DNA from: Caulobacteraceae bacterium
GTDB lineage: Bacteria > Pseudomonadota > Alphaproteobacteria > Caulobacterales > Caulobacteraceae
DNA: 35,913 nt
Assembly: GCA_020852035.1 (NCBI GenBank)
Contig: JADZBR010000162.1
Location: forward strand, 1 to 35,913
Direction: 5' to 3'
Shown here: positions 1 to 9,155 of the stretch, one piece after another
Layout: every line of letters starts with the position of its first letter
Numbering within the stretch: position 1 is the stretch's first letter
The notes under the pieces: model-generated
Seen by the model: only the letters and a program-made list of their open reading frames with translations
Told to the model about the DNA's origin: nothing
Databases searched by the model: none
Program-made: the position numbers and the translations under genes

Positions 1-4
1 CGGC

Positions 5-229
5 ATGAAGGCGGCCATGCCCAGGCTCGAAAAGCGCTCCGTCTCGCTCGCCGGCCACGCCACTTCGGTGGCGCTGGAGCCGGAATTCTGGGCGGTGCTG
101 GAGGCGATGGCGCGCGCGGAGGGGACGAGCCTGGCGCGATTGCTCATCCGGCTGGACGACGCGCGCGGCGCGCGACCGCTGGCGTCGGCGTGCCGGGTGG
201 CGGCGCTGAGCTTCGCGGAAGGCGGCTGA
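5..229 (+). CDS. Ribbon-helix-helix domain protein (RHH_4-like)
   Basis: The 74-residue protein has the pattern of the alphaproteobacterial RHH_4 family: a beta-strand segment (KRSVSLAGHATSVALEP), then EFWAVLEAMARAEGTSLARL, then a C-terminal ALSF stretch after SACRVA. Such proteins are small dimeric DNA-binding proteins by family, but no target is known here. The ATG at 5 lies at the window edge. A second in-frame ATG at 17 (MPRLEKRS) is equally plausible and no ribosome binding site can be judged. The function in this organism is unknown; it could be an orphan regulator. The following 190 bases to zur hold no convincing gene. Confidence 0.6.
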   Translation: MKAAMPRLEKRSVSLAGHATSVALEPEFWAVLEAMARAEGTSLARLLIRLDDARGARPLASACRVAALSFAEGG

Positions 230-422
230 GGCGCCTTGCGTGGTTCGAGACGCGCGGAGCCTGTCCTCGGGCCAGCCTCTGGCTGGACCCGTGGGCGCTC
301 CTCACCATGACTAGGTTTGTGCCGACTTCGTCATCCTGAGGGCCCGCGAAGCGGGTGTCTCGGAGCCTGCCCTCCTCGGGCTGGCGAGGCCTGACCCGTG
401 GGGGGCGCAGGGCCGAGCCGCG

Positions 423-884
423 TCAGGCGGCGCACGCCTTGCAGCGACCGTGGACCTCGACCATCACCCGTTCGACGCCGAACCCGTGGGCCTGGGCGGC
501 CTGGCTCACCTGATCGCCGGCGGCGGCCTCGAATTCCTCGGCCGAGCCGCAGCAGTCGCAGATCAGGAAGGCCGCGCCGTGCGCCCCGTCGTGGCCGATG
601 CAGGCCTGGAAGGCCGACAGGCTGACGATGCGGTGGACCAGGCCCACCTTCTCCAGAAACTCCAGCGCCCGATAGACGGTGGCGGGCTTGGCGCCCTCTT
701 CGCCATAGGCGGCCATGAGGTCGTAGGCCTTCACCGGCTCGCCGGACTCGACCAGCAGTTCCAGCACCCGGCGGCGAGGCTCGGTCCAGCGGTGGCCCAG
801 GGCGCCGCAAAGCGCCTCGGCATGCGCCAGGGCGGCGGCGACATCGACCGTCGGATGCGCGTGGTCGTGGGTGCAGGCGCTCAT
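423..884 (-). CDS. zur: Zinc uptake regulator, Fur family (Zur)
   Basis: A Fur-family repressor of about 153 residues. The winged-helix region contains the recognition-helix signature KPATVYRALEFLEKVGLVHR. The dimerisation domain carries CDCCGS and a C-terminal CKAC, the two CxxC pairs that bind structural zinc in Fur/Zur proteins. The N-terminus is His-rich (CTHDHAHP). Assignment to Zur rather than Fur rests on divergent transcription from a ZnuD-like zinc receptor and on a GTTAT-N3-ATAAC palindrome between them. The start is uncertain: I prefer the ATG at 884 (MSACTHDHAHP), since the 10 extra residues from an ATG at 914 look non-native. Neither has a clear Shine-Dalgarno. It probably represses its neighbour, and perhaps itself, when zinc is sufficient. 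Confidence 0.85.
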   Translation of the reverse strand: MSACTHDHAHPTVDVAAALAHAEALCGALGHRWTEPRRRVLELLVESGEPVKAYDLMAAYGEEGAKPATVYRALEFLEKVGLVHRIVSLSAFQACIGHDGAHGAAFLICDCCGSAEEFEAAAGDQVSQAAQAHGFGVERVMVEVHGRCKACAA

Positions 885-928
885 CGGGCTGGAATGTAGG
901 GGCGGGGGGTTCATGACCGCAACTTAAG

Positions 929-958
929 TTGACGAACTGATATGTTATCACATAACGA
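929..958 (+). promoter_or_regulatory. Putative promoter with Zur box upstream of the TonB receptor
   Basis: GTTATCACATAAC at 944-956 is a 5+3+5 inverted repeat resembling the GTTAT-N-ATAAC core of Zur operators. A plausible promoter, TTGACG (929-934) with TAACGA (953-958) 18 bases downstream, would place the -10 element inside the box, so zinc-loaded Zur would block transcription. The box is 28 bases upstream of the receptor ATG and 59 upstream of the preferred zur ATG. Functional assignment is inference from motif and context. Confidence 0.6.
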
Positions 959-984
959 CACTTCCAGGTGTTCGGAGGCGTCGC

Positions 985-3006
985 ATGCGGTTCAAGCTTT
1001 TCCTTTTCCTGACGGCCGGGACGGTCGGCCTCGCCGGCGCGGCGGCGGCGGAGGACGCTGCCCGTGCGAGCCCGACCGAGGTTGGCGAGGTTGTGGTGAC
1101 TGCCGCGCCCTATGCGGTCTCTGAGGAATCCATCACCTCGCACGTCGATGTGATGAACCGCGAGGCGCTGGACGCCGCCCCGCCCGCGGGGCTGGGCGAT
1201 GTGCTGAACGGCCTGCCCGGCGTGCGGTCCAGCGCATTCGGCCCCGGCGCCAGCCGGCCGATCATCCGCGGGCTCTCCGGGCCGCGGGTGCTGGTGTTGC
1301 AGAACGGGCTGGGCCAGATCGACGCCAGCGACGTCTCGCCCGACCACGCGGTGGCGTCCGACCCCAGCCAGGCCGAGCGGATCGAGGTGCTGCGCGGCCC
1401 CTCCACCATCGCGTTCGGCGGCTCGGGCATCGGCGGCGTGGTGAACGTGCTGGACGAGCGGGTGCCGACCCGGCCGGCCGCGAACGGTGTGGAGGGCCAC
1501 CTTTCCGCCTCCGGCTCGACCGTCGACGACGGCCGCAGCGTGGCCGGTTCGGTGAAGCTGGGCCAGGGGCCCTGGGTCTTCGCCTTCGACGGTTCCAGCC
1601 GCCGCACCGACGACTACGAGACGCCCGTCGCCCCGGTCTCGCGCCGGTTCGCCGAAGCCGAAGGCGTGGTCGCCTCCGACGACCGCGTGCAGCGCAACAC
1701 CGACACCGCCACCGACGCCGTCGGCGCGGGGGTCTCCTATGTCGGCGACGGCGGCTTCCTGGGAGCCTCGATCAAGCAGTTGAAGAGCCGCTACGGCGTG
1801 CCCTACGCCCAGCTGGAGGACGAACCGCCGGGCGGTGAGGAAGGCCCGGTCTACCTCGACCTGGAGCAGGTGCGGGTGGACGTGCGTGGCGAGCACGACA
1901 TCGATCTCGGCCCCTTCGAGCGGCTGCGCGCGGCGGGCGGCTGGGCCGACTACGAGCACTCCGAGATCGGCGTTTTTTCCGGCGAGGTGGGCACCACCTT
2001 CAAGTCCGACGGCTACGAGGGCCGGGTCGAGCTGGTGCAGAGGGACCTGGACGGCTGGCAGGGCGCGGTGGGCGTGCAGGCGCTCAAGCGCTCGCTGGAG
2101 GCGATCGGCGACGAAGCCTTCATTCCGTCGGTGGACATCGGCGAAGTCGCGATCTTCACCCTGCAGCGCCTCGACAAGGGCGGCTGGGGTCTGGAAGGCG
2201 GCGTGCGGCTCGACCGGCGTAGGCTGGAGACGCCGGACGATGCGCGCACCTTCACCAACCTCTCCGGCTCGGTGGCGGCGTTCTGGCGGCCGGCGGAAGG
2301 CTGGTTCGCCTCGCTGAACTACGCTCACAATTCCCGCTCGCCCACCGAGGTGGAGCTTTTCGCCGACGGCCCGCACGCGGGAACCGGCGCCTTCGAGATC
2401 GGCGACCGCGACCTCGACGCCGAGAGGGTGGATTCGGGCGAGCTGACCGTGCGCTACACCGGTGGGCGGCTGCGGCTGGAGGCTCACGGCTATGTCGCCC
2501 GCTATGACGGCTATATCGAGGAGCGCCGCACGGGCGAGGTGGAGGACGGCCTGCCGGTCTTCCAGTTCGTGCAGACCAGCGCGAAGTTCCGCGGGCTGGA
2601 GCTGGAGGGCGGATACGACCTCTGGCGCGACGGCGAGCGCACGCTGGCGGTGGAGGCGGCCTACGACCGGGTGCGCGGCCAGGCCGGCGACGGGCCGCTG
2701 GCGCGCATCCCGCCCGCCTCGTTCACCGGCCGGCTGTCCTACGGGGACGGCCGGTTCGAGGGGCGGCTCGAAGCGCGGCATGTGGCCGAGCAGGACCGTG
2801 TCGCGGCGCTGGAGACGCCGACCGAGAGCTACACCCTGTGGAACGCCTACCTGGCCTGGAAACCCTGGCCCGACCGCGACCTCAAGCTCTTCGCCGAGGG
2901 CCGCAACCTGACCGACGAAGAGGCGCGCGAACACGCCTCATTCCTGAAGGACATCGCTGTCCAGCCGGGGCGGAATTTGCGCCTGGGTGTCGCCTACAGC
3001 TTCTAG
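985..3006 (+). CDS. znuD: TonB-dependent outer-membrane receptor, ZnuD-like (zinc)
   Basis: A 673-residue outer-membrane receptor. It has a signal peptide (cleavage near GAAAAED), a TonB-box-like EVGEVVVTAAP at about 31-41, a plug domain to about residue 160 (IIRGLSGPRVLVLQNG, RIEVLRGPSTIAFGGSGIGG) and a beta-barrel ending in the aromatic C-terminal residue (LRLGVAYSF). The plug motif GPRVLVLQNGLGQIDASDVS and the barrel motif ELFADGPHAGTGAFEIGD are typical of the ZnuD-type zinc receptors. GGAGG at 974-978, six bases before the ATG, supports this start. The protein should take zinc or a zinc complex across the outer membrane using TonB/ExbB/ExbD, none of which is encoded in this window. Divergence from zur and the putative Zur box suggest induction by zinc limitation. 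The long His-rich loop seen in some ZnuD proteins is absent. Confidence 0.88.
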   Translation: MRFKLFLFLTAGTVGLAGAAAAEDAARASPTEVGEVVVTAAPYAVSEESITSHVDVMNREALDAAPPAGLGDVLNGLPGVRSSAFGPGASRPIIRGLSGPRVLVLQNGLGQIDASDVSPDHAVASDPSQAERIEVLRGPSTIAFGGSGIGGVVNVLDERVPTRPAANGVEGHLSASGSTVDDGRSVAGSVKLGQGPWVFAFDGSSRRTDDYETPVAPVSRRFAEAEGVVASDDRVQRNTDTATDAVGAGVSYVGDGGFLGASIKQLKSRYGVPYAQLEDEPPGGEEGPVYLDLEQVRVDVRGEHDIDLGPFERLRAAGGWADYEHSEIGVFSGEVGTTFKSDGYEGRVELVQRDLDGWQGAVGVQALKRSLEAIGDEAFIPSVDIGEVAIFTLQRLDKGGWGLEGGVRLDRRRLETPDDARTFTNLSGSVAAFWRPAEGWFASLNYAHNSRSPTEVELFADGPHAGTGAFEIGDRDLDAERVDSGELTVRYTGGRLRLEAHGYVARYDGYIEERRTGEVEDGLPVFQFVQTSAKFRGLELEGGYDLWRDGERTLAVEAAYDRVRGQAGDGPLARIPPASFTGRLSYGDGRFEGRLEARHVAEQDRVAALETPTESYTLWNAYLAWKPWPDRDLKLFAEGRNLTDEEAREHASFLKDIAVQPGRNLRLGVAYSF

Positions 3007-3070
3007 GGCGCCCTTGCGCGGCGGGCTTGAAGGGGCTTAGTCCCAGGCTCACCCGCCGCGCGAGGCAGAT

Positions 3071-4459
<1,389 letters not shown>

Positions 4460-4462
4460 TTT

Positions 4463-4622
4463 CCTTCTCCCCTTGTGGGAGAAGGTGGCCGCGAGGCGGT
4501 CGGATGAGGGGTTGAAGATGCGATCCGTAGCGAAAGCTTCGAGGCTGCTCGGTCTTCGTCGGGTTCGGCGCGACCCCTCATCCGTCGCCTGCGGCGACAC
4601 CTTCTCCCGCAAGGGGAGAAGG
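4463..4622. repeat. Inverted-repeat element, copy A (about 160 bp)
   Basis: The element starts with a hairpin (CCTTCTCCC, loop, GGGAGAAGG) followed by GTG and GATGAGGGG, and ends with the inverted order ACCCCTCATCCGTCGCC and a second hairpin of the same sequence. Left and right ends are therefore near-perfect terminal inverted repeats around a variable centre. Two further copies occur at 5599 and 10737. There is no coding capacity or transposase, so it looks like a MITE or RIME-type intergenic repeat. This copy runs directly into the coding sequence of the PhnD-like gene. Confidence 0.85.
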
Positions 4623-5597
4623 ATCATCCTCGGCCTCGCCCTTCTGCTCGCCGCCTGCCAGCCGAAGCCGGCCGAGGCGCCGGCGCAGAAGACTGTGACC
4701 TTTTCGATCCTCTCGACGGAAAGCTCGCAGAACTCGCTGGAGTCCTGGCGGCCGTTCCTGGCCGACATGGAGAAGGCCACGGGCCTGACGGTGAAACCCT
4801 ATGTCGGGAGCAACTACACCACCCTGATCGAGGCCATGCGCTTCAAACAGACCGACCTCGGCTGGTTCTCCAACCAGTCGGGGCTGGAGGCGGTGCGGCG
4901 CTCGGGCGGCGAGGTGTTCGCCCAGTCGATGAACCCGCAGGGCGGCGGCGCGCTGGGCTACAACGCGGTGATCGTGGTGCGCAAGGGCAGCGGCATCACC
5001 CTCGACAAGGTGCTGGCCTGCGACCGGACGCTGAACTTCGGCATGGGCGACGCCAAATCGACCTCGGGGACGCTGGCGCCCGTCACCTACCTCTTCGCGC
5101 CGCGCGGCATCGATCCCAGCGCCTGCTTCAAGTCGGTGCGCTCGACCAATCACGAGGCCAACCTCTTCGGCGTCGGCGCCGGCACGCTGGACGCGGCGAC
5201 CAACAACACCGCCTCGATGAAGCGGCTGGCGCAGGTGGGCACGCCGCTGGGCAAGCGGACGCTGGCGAACATCGAGGTGATCTGGACCTCGCCGACGATT
5301 CCCGAGGACCCGCTGGTCTGGCGCAGGGACCTCGATCCGGCGCTGAAGAAGAAGATCGGCGACTTCATCTTCAGCTACGGCGTGGGGACCGGACCCGAGG
5401 CCGAGCGCCAGCGCAAGGTGCTGGTCGGCATCGAGACCGCGCCGTTCGGCCATGCCGACGACAGCCACCTGATCCCGGTGCGCCAGATGGAGGCGACGGG
5501 ACAGCTCCTGCAGGCCAAGGCGCGGGGCGACGCGGCGGCGGTCGCCGCGGCGCAGGCGGAGCTGGACAGGCTGAAGGACGAGGCGGCGGCGAAGTGA
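4518..5597 (+). CDS. PhnD-like phosphate/phosphite/phosphonate ABC transporter binding protein (lipoprotein)
   Basis: A periplasmic substrate-binding protein of the PhnD family: FSILSTESSQNSLESWRPFL, the AMRFKQTDLGWFSNQSG segment and GDAKSTSGTLAPVTYLF are typical. A lipoprotein signal (IILGLALLLAAC) is present, with the lipobox Cys at residue 47 from this start. The start is problematic: everything upstream of RRIILG is translated repeat element. ATG 4518 has GAGGGG seven bases upstream, but gives an abnormally long 36-residue n-region; a TTG at 4473 is the longest option. The native start was probably just before the RRIILG codons and overwritten by the repeat. The C-terminus is Ala/Lys-rich and may be helical. 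No PhnC ATPase or PhnE permease is adjacent, so it is an orphan whose ligand cannot be told. Confidence 0.8.
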   Translation: MRSVAKASRLLGLRRVRRDPSSVACGDTFSRKGRRIILGLALLLAACQPKPAEAPAQKTVTFSILSTESSQNSLESWRPFLADMEKATGLTVKPYVGSNYTTLIEAMRFKQTDLGWFSNQSGLEAVRRSGGEVFAQSMNPQGGGALGYNAVIVVRKGSGITLDKVLACDRTLNFGMGDAKSTSGTLAPVTYLFAPRGIDPSACFKSVRSTNHEANLFGVGAGTLDAATNNTASMKRLAQVGTPLGKRTLANIEVIWTSPTIPEDPLVWRRDLDPALKKKIGDFIFSYGVGTGPEAERQRKVLVGIETAPFGHADDSHLIPVRQMEATGQLLQAKARGDAAAVAAAQAELDRLKDEAAAK

Positions 5598-5598
5598 T

Positions 5599-5757
5599 CC
5601 TTCTCCCCTTGCGGGAGAAGGTGTCGCCGCAGGCGACGGATGAGGGGTCTCTCAGAGCTCTCGATCCGCGCCCGACCAGTCCGCTTTCGAGGCGTCGATG
5701 ATCTTCGACCCCTCATCCGTCCGCTTCGCCGCCACCTTCTCCCGCCAGGGGAGAAGG
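5599..5757. repeat. Inverted-repeat element, copy B (about 159 bp)
   Basis: The same architecture as copy A: terminal hairpin CCTTCTCCC/GGGAGAAGG, GATGAGGGGTCTCTCAGA, variable centre, GATGATCTTCGACCCCTCAT, and an inverted terminal hairpin. It begins one base after the stop of the PhnD-like gene and ends eight bases from the stop of the convergent aminotransferase. Its hairpins may act as a bidirectional terminator between the two genes (inference). Confidence 0.87.
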
Positions 5758-5764
5758 AAACTGA

Positions 5765-6967
<1,203 letters not shown>

Positions 6968-7106
6968 GGCTCTGACAAGCTCCTGATCTGGAGTGGGAGG
7001 ACGGGCGGTCCTTAGACCAAGCCGCGCCGGGGCGAAACGCCGCTTTGCCGCGGAACGGCCATCAAAGACGGGTGTTGCTTTTGCGGACACACCGAAAGGG
7101 CCGATC

Positions 7107-7601
7107 ATGCGACGCATCCTGACCCTTCTCGCCGCGGCGGCGGCGGTTTCGGCCTGCGGCGATCGTCAGGGCGCGCCGCCGCCCTCGGCCGCCAACCTGG
7201 CGGCGCCGAATCCGCCGACCACCGCGCCGCCCGCCGAGCCGCCGGGCCAGCCGGTGGCGGCCGACACCACGACCCCGCCGGGCGAACTGCCGTCCGCCGC
7301 CAGCCCCACACGCTATGTCGGCGAATGGACGGCCGCCTCGCTAAGCTGCGCCGACCCCGCCTGGCGGTTCGAGGCCGACCGGCTGACCACCAAGGGCGAG
7401 GTCTCCTGCGCCTTCATGCAGGTGACGCCGGCGGCCGGCGGCTACGACATCGCCGCGCGCTGCCTGGCCGAGGGCGAGGAGCGGGCCTCGACCCTGCGCC
7501 TGCGGTTCGCCGAGTCGGCCAAGGCGATGCTGGTCTCCGGCGGGCCGTTCTCCGGCGAGATCGGATTGACCTACTGCGGCCCGCCGTCGCCGGTCGGCTA
7601 G
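7107..7601 (+). CDS. Small proline-rich lipoprotein of unknown function
   Basis: The 164-residue protein begins with a lipoprotein signal peptide (MRRILTLLAAAAAVSAC), so it should be lipid-anchored after Cys17. A low-complexity Pro/Ala linker of about 50 residues follows. The C-terminal part (from about residue 70: RYVGEWTAASLSCADPAWRF) contains four more cysteines and resembles the small C-terminal domains of exported proteins with a binding or lectin-like fold, but I do not recognise the family. The ATG at 7107 is preceded by GAAAGGG; the longer frame from 6993 would bury the signal peptide. The next membrane-protein gene follows almost immediately, so the two may be cotranscribed. Confidence 0.72.
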   Translation: MRRILTLLAAAAAVSACGDRQGAPPPSAANLAAPNPPTTAPPAEPPGQPVAADTTTPPGELPSAASPTRYVGEWTAASLSCADPAWRFEADRLTTKGEVSCAFMQVTPAAGGYDIAARCLAEGEERASTLRLRFAESAKAMLVSGGPFSGEIGLTYCGPPSPVG

Positions 7602-7641
7602 CTTGACCCTCGCGCTCGCATCGGCGACTCCCCGCTTACAG

Positions 7642-8370
7642 ATGCGCCAGCTCATCGCCTTCCTGACCAATATGGACGCCAAGGCGTGGCGCACGTTGCT
7701 GGTATCGTTCGTGCTGTTCGGCGGGGTGGGCATCGTCTTCCTGTTCGGCGCCTCGGTGCTGGGCTTCGACGGCGAGGCGACGGTCGAGGAGTGGCTGGGC
7801 CTGGCCGCCCACGGCCCCTGGGCGCTGCCGGTGGCGGTGGCGGCCTTCGCGATCCTGGCCTTCATCGGCGTGCCGCAGTTCGTGCTGATCGCCGCGGCGG
7901 TGGTGGCCTTCGGGCCGTGGGCGGGACTGGCCTACAGTTGGATCGGCACGATGGTCTCGGCGGGCATCGGCTTCTGGCTCGGCCGGGCGGCGGGAGCCAA
8001 GACGCTGGAGCGCTTCTCCGGCGAGGGGGTGCGCCAGTTCATGAGCCTTGTCGGCCGCAACGGCTTCCTGGCCAGCCTGATCGTCCGGCTGGTGCCCTCG
8101 GCCCCCTTCATCGTGGTCAACATGGCCGCGGGCGTGACGCCCATGCGGGTGCGCGACTTCCTGGCGGGCACCGGCATCGGCATCATCCCCAAGATCGCAC
8201 TCACCGCCTTCGCCGGCGCGGCTATCGTGCAGACAATGAAGGAAGGCTTGGGCGGCCAGGCGCTGCTGCTCGCCGCCATCGCGGTCGGCTGGGTTGCGGT
8301 GGGCGTGGCAGCGCGGGCCTGGCTGAAGCGCCGCGAGCGCGAGGCAGACATGAGAAGCGAAGCGCGGTAA
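7642..8370 (+). CDS. TVP38/TMEM64 family (DedA-superfamily) membrane protein
   Basis: An inner-membrane protein with about six hydrophobic segments. The SNARE-associated/VTT domain is recognisable from FIGVPQFVLIAAAVVAFGPWAGLAYSWIGTM, GFWLGRAAG, and LVPSAPFIVVNMAAGVTPM, the conserved re-entrant-loop region ending in the GTGIGIIPK motif. Relatives are implicated in lipid scrambling or transport; the role here is unknown. The start is uncertain: a TTG at 7603 right behind the lipoprotein stop, ATG 7642 or ATG 7672 are all possible, and none has a strong Shine-Dalgarno. The C-terminus is a basic cytoplasmic tail (KRREREADM). It lies ten bases upstream of the toxin-antitoxin pair. Confidence 0.85.
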   Translation: MRQLIAFLTNMDAKAWRTLLVSFVLFGGVGIVFLFGASVLGFDGEATVEEWLGLAAHGPWALPVAVAAFAILAFIGVPQFVLIAAAVVAFGPWAGLAYSWIGTMVSAGIGFWLGRAAGAKTLERFSGEGVRQFMSLVGRNGFLASLIVRLVPSAPFIVVNMAAGVTPMRVRDFLAGTGIGIIPKIALTAFAGAAIVQTMKEGLGGQALLLAAIAVGWVAVGVAARAWLKRREREADMRSEAR

Positions 8371-8380
8371 GGTTGCGGCC

Positions 8381-8638
8381 ATGACCGCTCATTTTTCCGT
8401 CGCTCTGGAAGACGCCCAGCAGGCGGTGCTGGAAGACTTGGCCAGGCAGGATGAGGTGTCGCCCGGCGTGATGCTGGAAAAGCTCGTGCGCGACCGGCTC
8501 GACTACGAAGCGTGGTATCGGGCGAAGGTTCAGGAGGGCATCGACGCCGCCAATCGGGGGGAACTGATCCCCCATGAGGAAGTCGTCGCAAGCAGTCGCC
8601 TTCTCCTTGCGGAGCTCAAGGAAAAATACGGCGGGTGA
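8381..8638 (+). CDS. Type II antitoxin, ParD/RHH-like
   Basis: An 85-residue protein. The N-terminal strand plus helices (HFSVALEDAQQAVLEDLARQDEVSPGVMLEKLVRD) fit a small dimeric DNA-binding antitoxin. The C-terminal segment AKVQEGIDAANRGELIPHEEV is the characteristic toxin-wrapping tail of ParD/CopG-type antitoxins. The stop codon overlaps the start of the RelE/ParE-type gene by four bases, the usual antitoxin-toxin arrangement. It should neutralise the toxin and repress its own promoter. No clear operator palindrome was found in the short upstream gap. Confidence 0.82.
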   Translation: MTAHFSVALEDAQQAVLEDLARQDEVSPGVMLEKLVRDRLDYEAWYRAKVQEGIDAANRGELIPHEEVVASSRLLLAELKEKYGG

Positions 8639-8910
8639 GGGTCGTCTGGACCAGGCCGGCCCAAGCAGACCTACTGGCGCTCCTCCGCCATATCGCCGAA
8701 GACAGCTATGCGAACGCCGTCTCTGTGGACGAACGCATCCACGCTGCAGCGGATCGGCTGGAGCAACTGCCGAAGCGTGGTCGGCTTGGTTCAATCGCCG
8801 GTACGCGCGAGTTGGTGGTCCCTCGCACGTCCTGCCATCTGGTCTATCGCGTGGGCGCCGAAAGGGTGGAGATCCTACGGGTCATCCACGGTGCCCGCGA
8901 CTGGCCGTGA
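8635..8910 (+). CDS. Type II toxin, RelE/ParE family
   Basis: The 91-residue protein starts with a GTG overlapping the antitoxin stop (GTGA). VVWTRPAQADLLALLRHIAEDS at the N-terminus, GTRELVVPRTSCHLVYRV in the middle and ILRVIHGARDWP at the C-terminus are the standard ParE/RelE-fold signatures; HGAR-W is the typical terminal motif. Members either poison DNA gyrase (ParE) or cleave mRNA on ribosomes (RelE), and sequence alone does not decide which, although the motif pattern is closer to ParE. The chain is full-length and intact, so the pair is probably functional. Confidence 0.85.
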   Translation: MRVVWTRPAQADLLALLRHIAEDSYANAVSVDERIHAAADRLEQLPKRGRLGSIAGTRELVVPRTSCHLVYRVGAERVEILRVIHGARDWP

Positions 8911-8974
8911 CGACACGCGGCCCGGCAAAATCCGCCTGAACGGCCGTCGACTCGCCGCACCCCGCGCAAGACTG

Positions 8975-9003
8975 TTGCGACACACCGGCGGTTTCGGTAG
9001 ATC
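8975..9003 (+). promoter_or_regulatory. Putative leuA promoter
   Basis: TTGCGA (8975-8980) and TAGATC (8998-9003) are separated by exactly 17 bases, a good sigma-70-type spacing. Transcription would begin near 9009-9012, at or next to the ATG of the leader peptide at 9012, which would make the message leaderless or nearly so. This is inferred from spacing and context only. Confidence 0.5.
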
Positions 9004-9011
9004 ACATCCTA

Positions 9012-9074
9012 ATGACGATCCGGGTCGACATTCTCCTCCTGCGGGGCCTTAGGGGCCCCTGGGCGCCTCGTTAG
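9012..9074 (+). CDS. leuL: Leu leader peptide (attenuation control of leuA)
   Basis: A 20-codon ORF beginning MTIRVDILLLRGLRG and ending in WAPR-stop, 81 bases upstream of leuA. It carries three consecutive Leu codons (CTC CTC CTG) and a fourth (CTT) four residues later. The DNA of and after this ORF can form alternative stems (GGGGCC with GGCCCC inside the ORF; GGCCGCG with CGCGGCC just after it). This is the classic arrangement in which ribosome stalling on Leu codons at low charged tRNA-Leu prevents terminator formation. No Shine-Dalgarno precedes the ATG, consistent with leaderless translation from the promoter at 8975. The assignment is inference from composition and position. Confidence 0.68.
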   Translation: MTIRVDILLLRGLRGPWAPR

Positions 9075-9116
9075 GCCGCGCGCCGTCGCGGCCGGGCGTT
9101 CAGGGGAGAGACTCCC
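9074..9116 (+). promoter_or_regulatory. Candidate attenuator stems upstream of leuA
   Basis: A perfect 7-bp stem, GGCCGCG (9074-9080) with CGCGGCC (9087-9093), begins at the last base of the leader stop codon. A second 5-bp stem, GGGAG (9104-9108) with CTCCC (9112-9116), follows. Neither is followed by a clear U-tract, so a Rho-independent terminator is not proven. Confidence 0.45.
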
Positions 9117-9155
9117 GAACCCGATCCCGACCCCCGCGACGAGACTAGAAATCCA

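Noticed and set aside
230..422. Possible small gene or RNA between the RHH protein and zur
   Set aside because: No open frame with a start signal or stable RNA fold that I could defend; it looks like degenerate GC-rich intergenic repeat sequence.
331..2934. 867-codon minus-strand open frame opposite zur and the TonB receptor
   Set aside because: Arg/Gly/Pro-rich shadow of the GC-rich genes on the other frames; no family motifs, while zur and the receptor are clear.
4463..5757. Copies A and B as Caulobacter CIR repeats with CcrM sites
   Set aside because: I found no GANTC in copies A or B, a defining feature as I recall it, so the identity is not claimed.
8381..8910. Toxin-antitoxin pair as part of a prophage or defence island
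   Set aside because: No phage, integrase or defence genes nearby; flanks are ordinary housekeeping genes.
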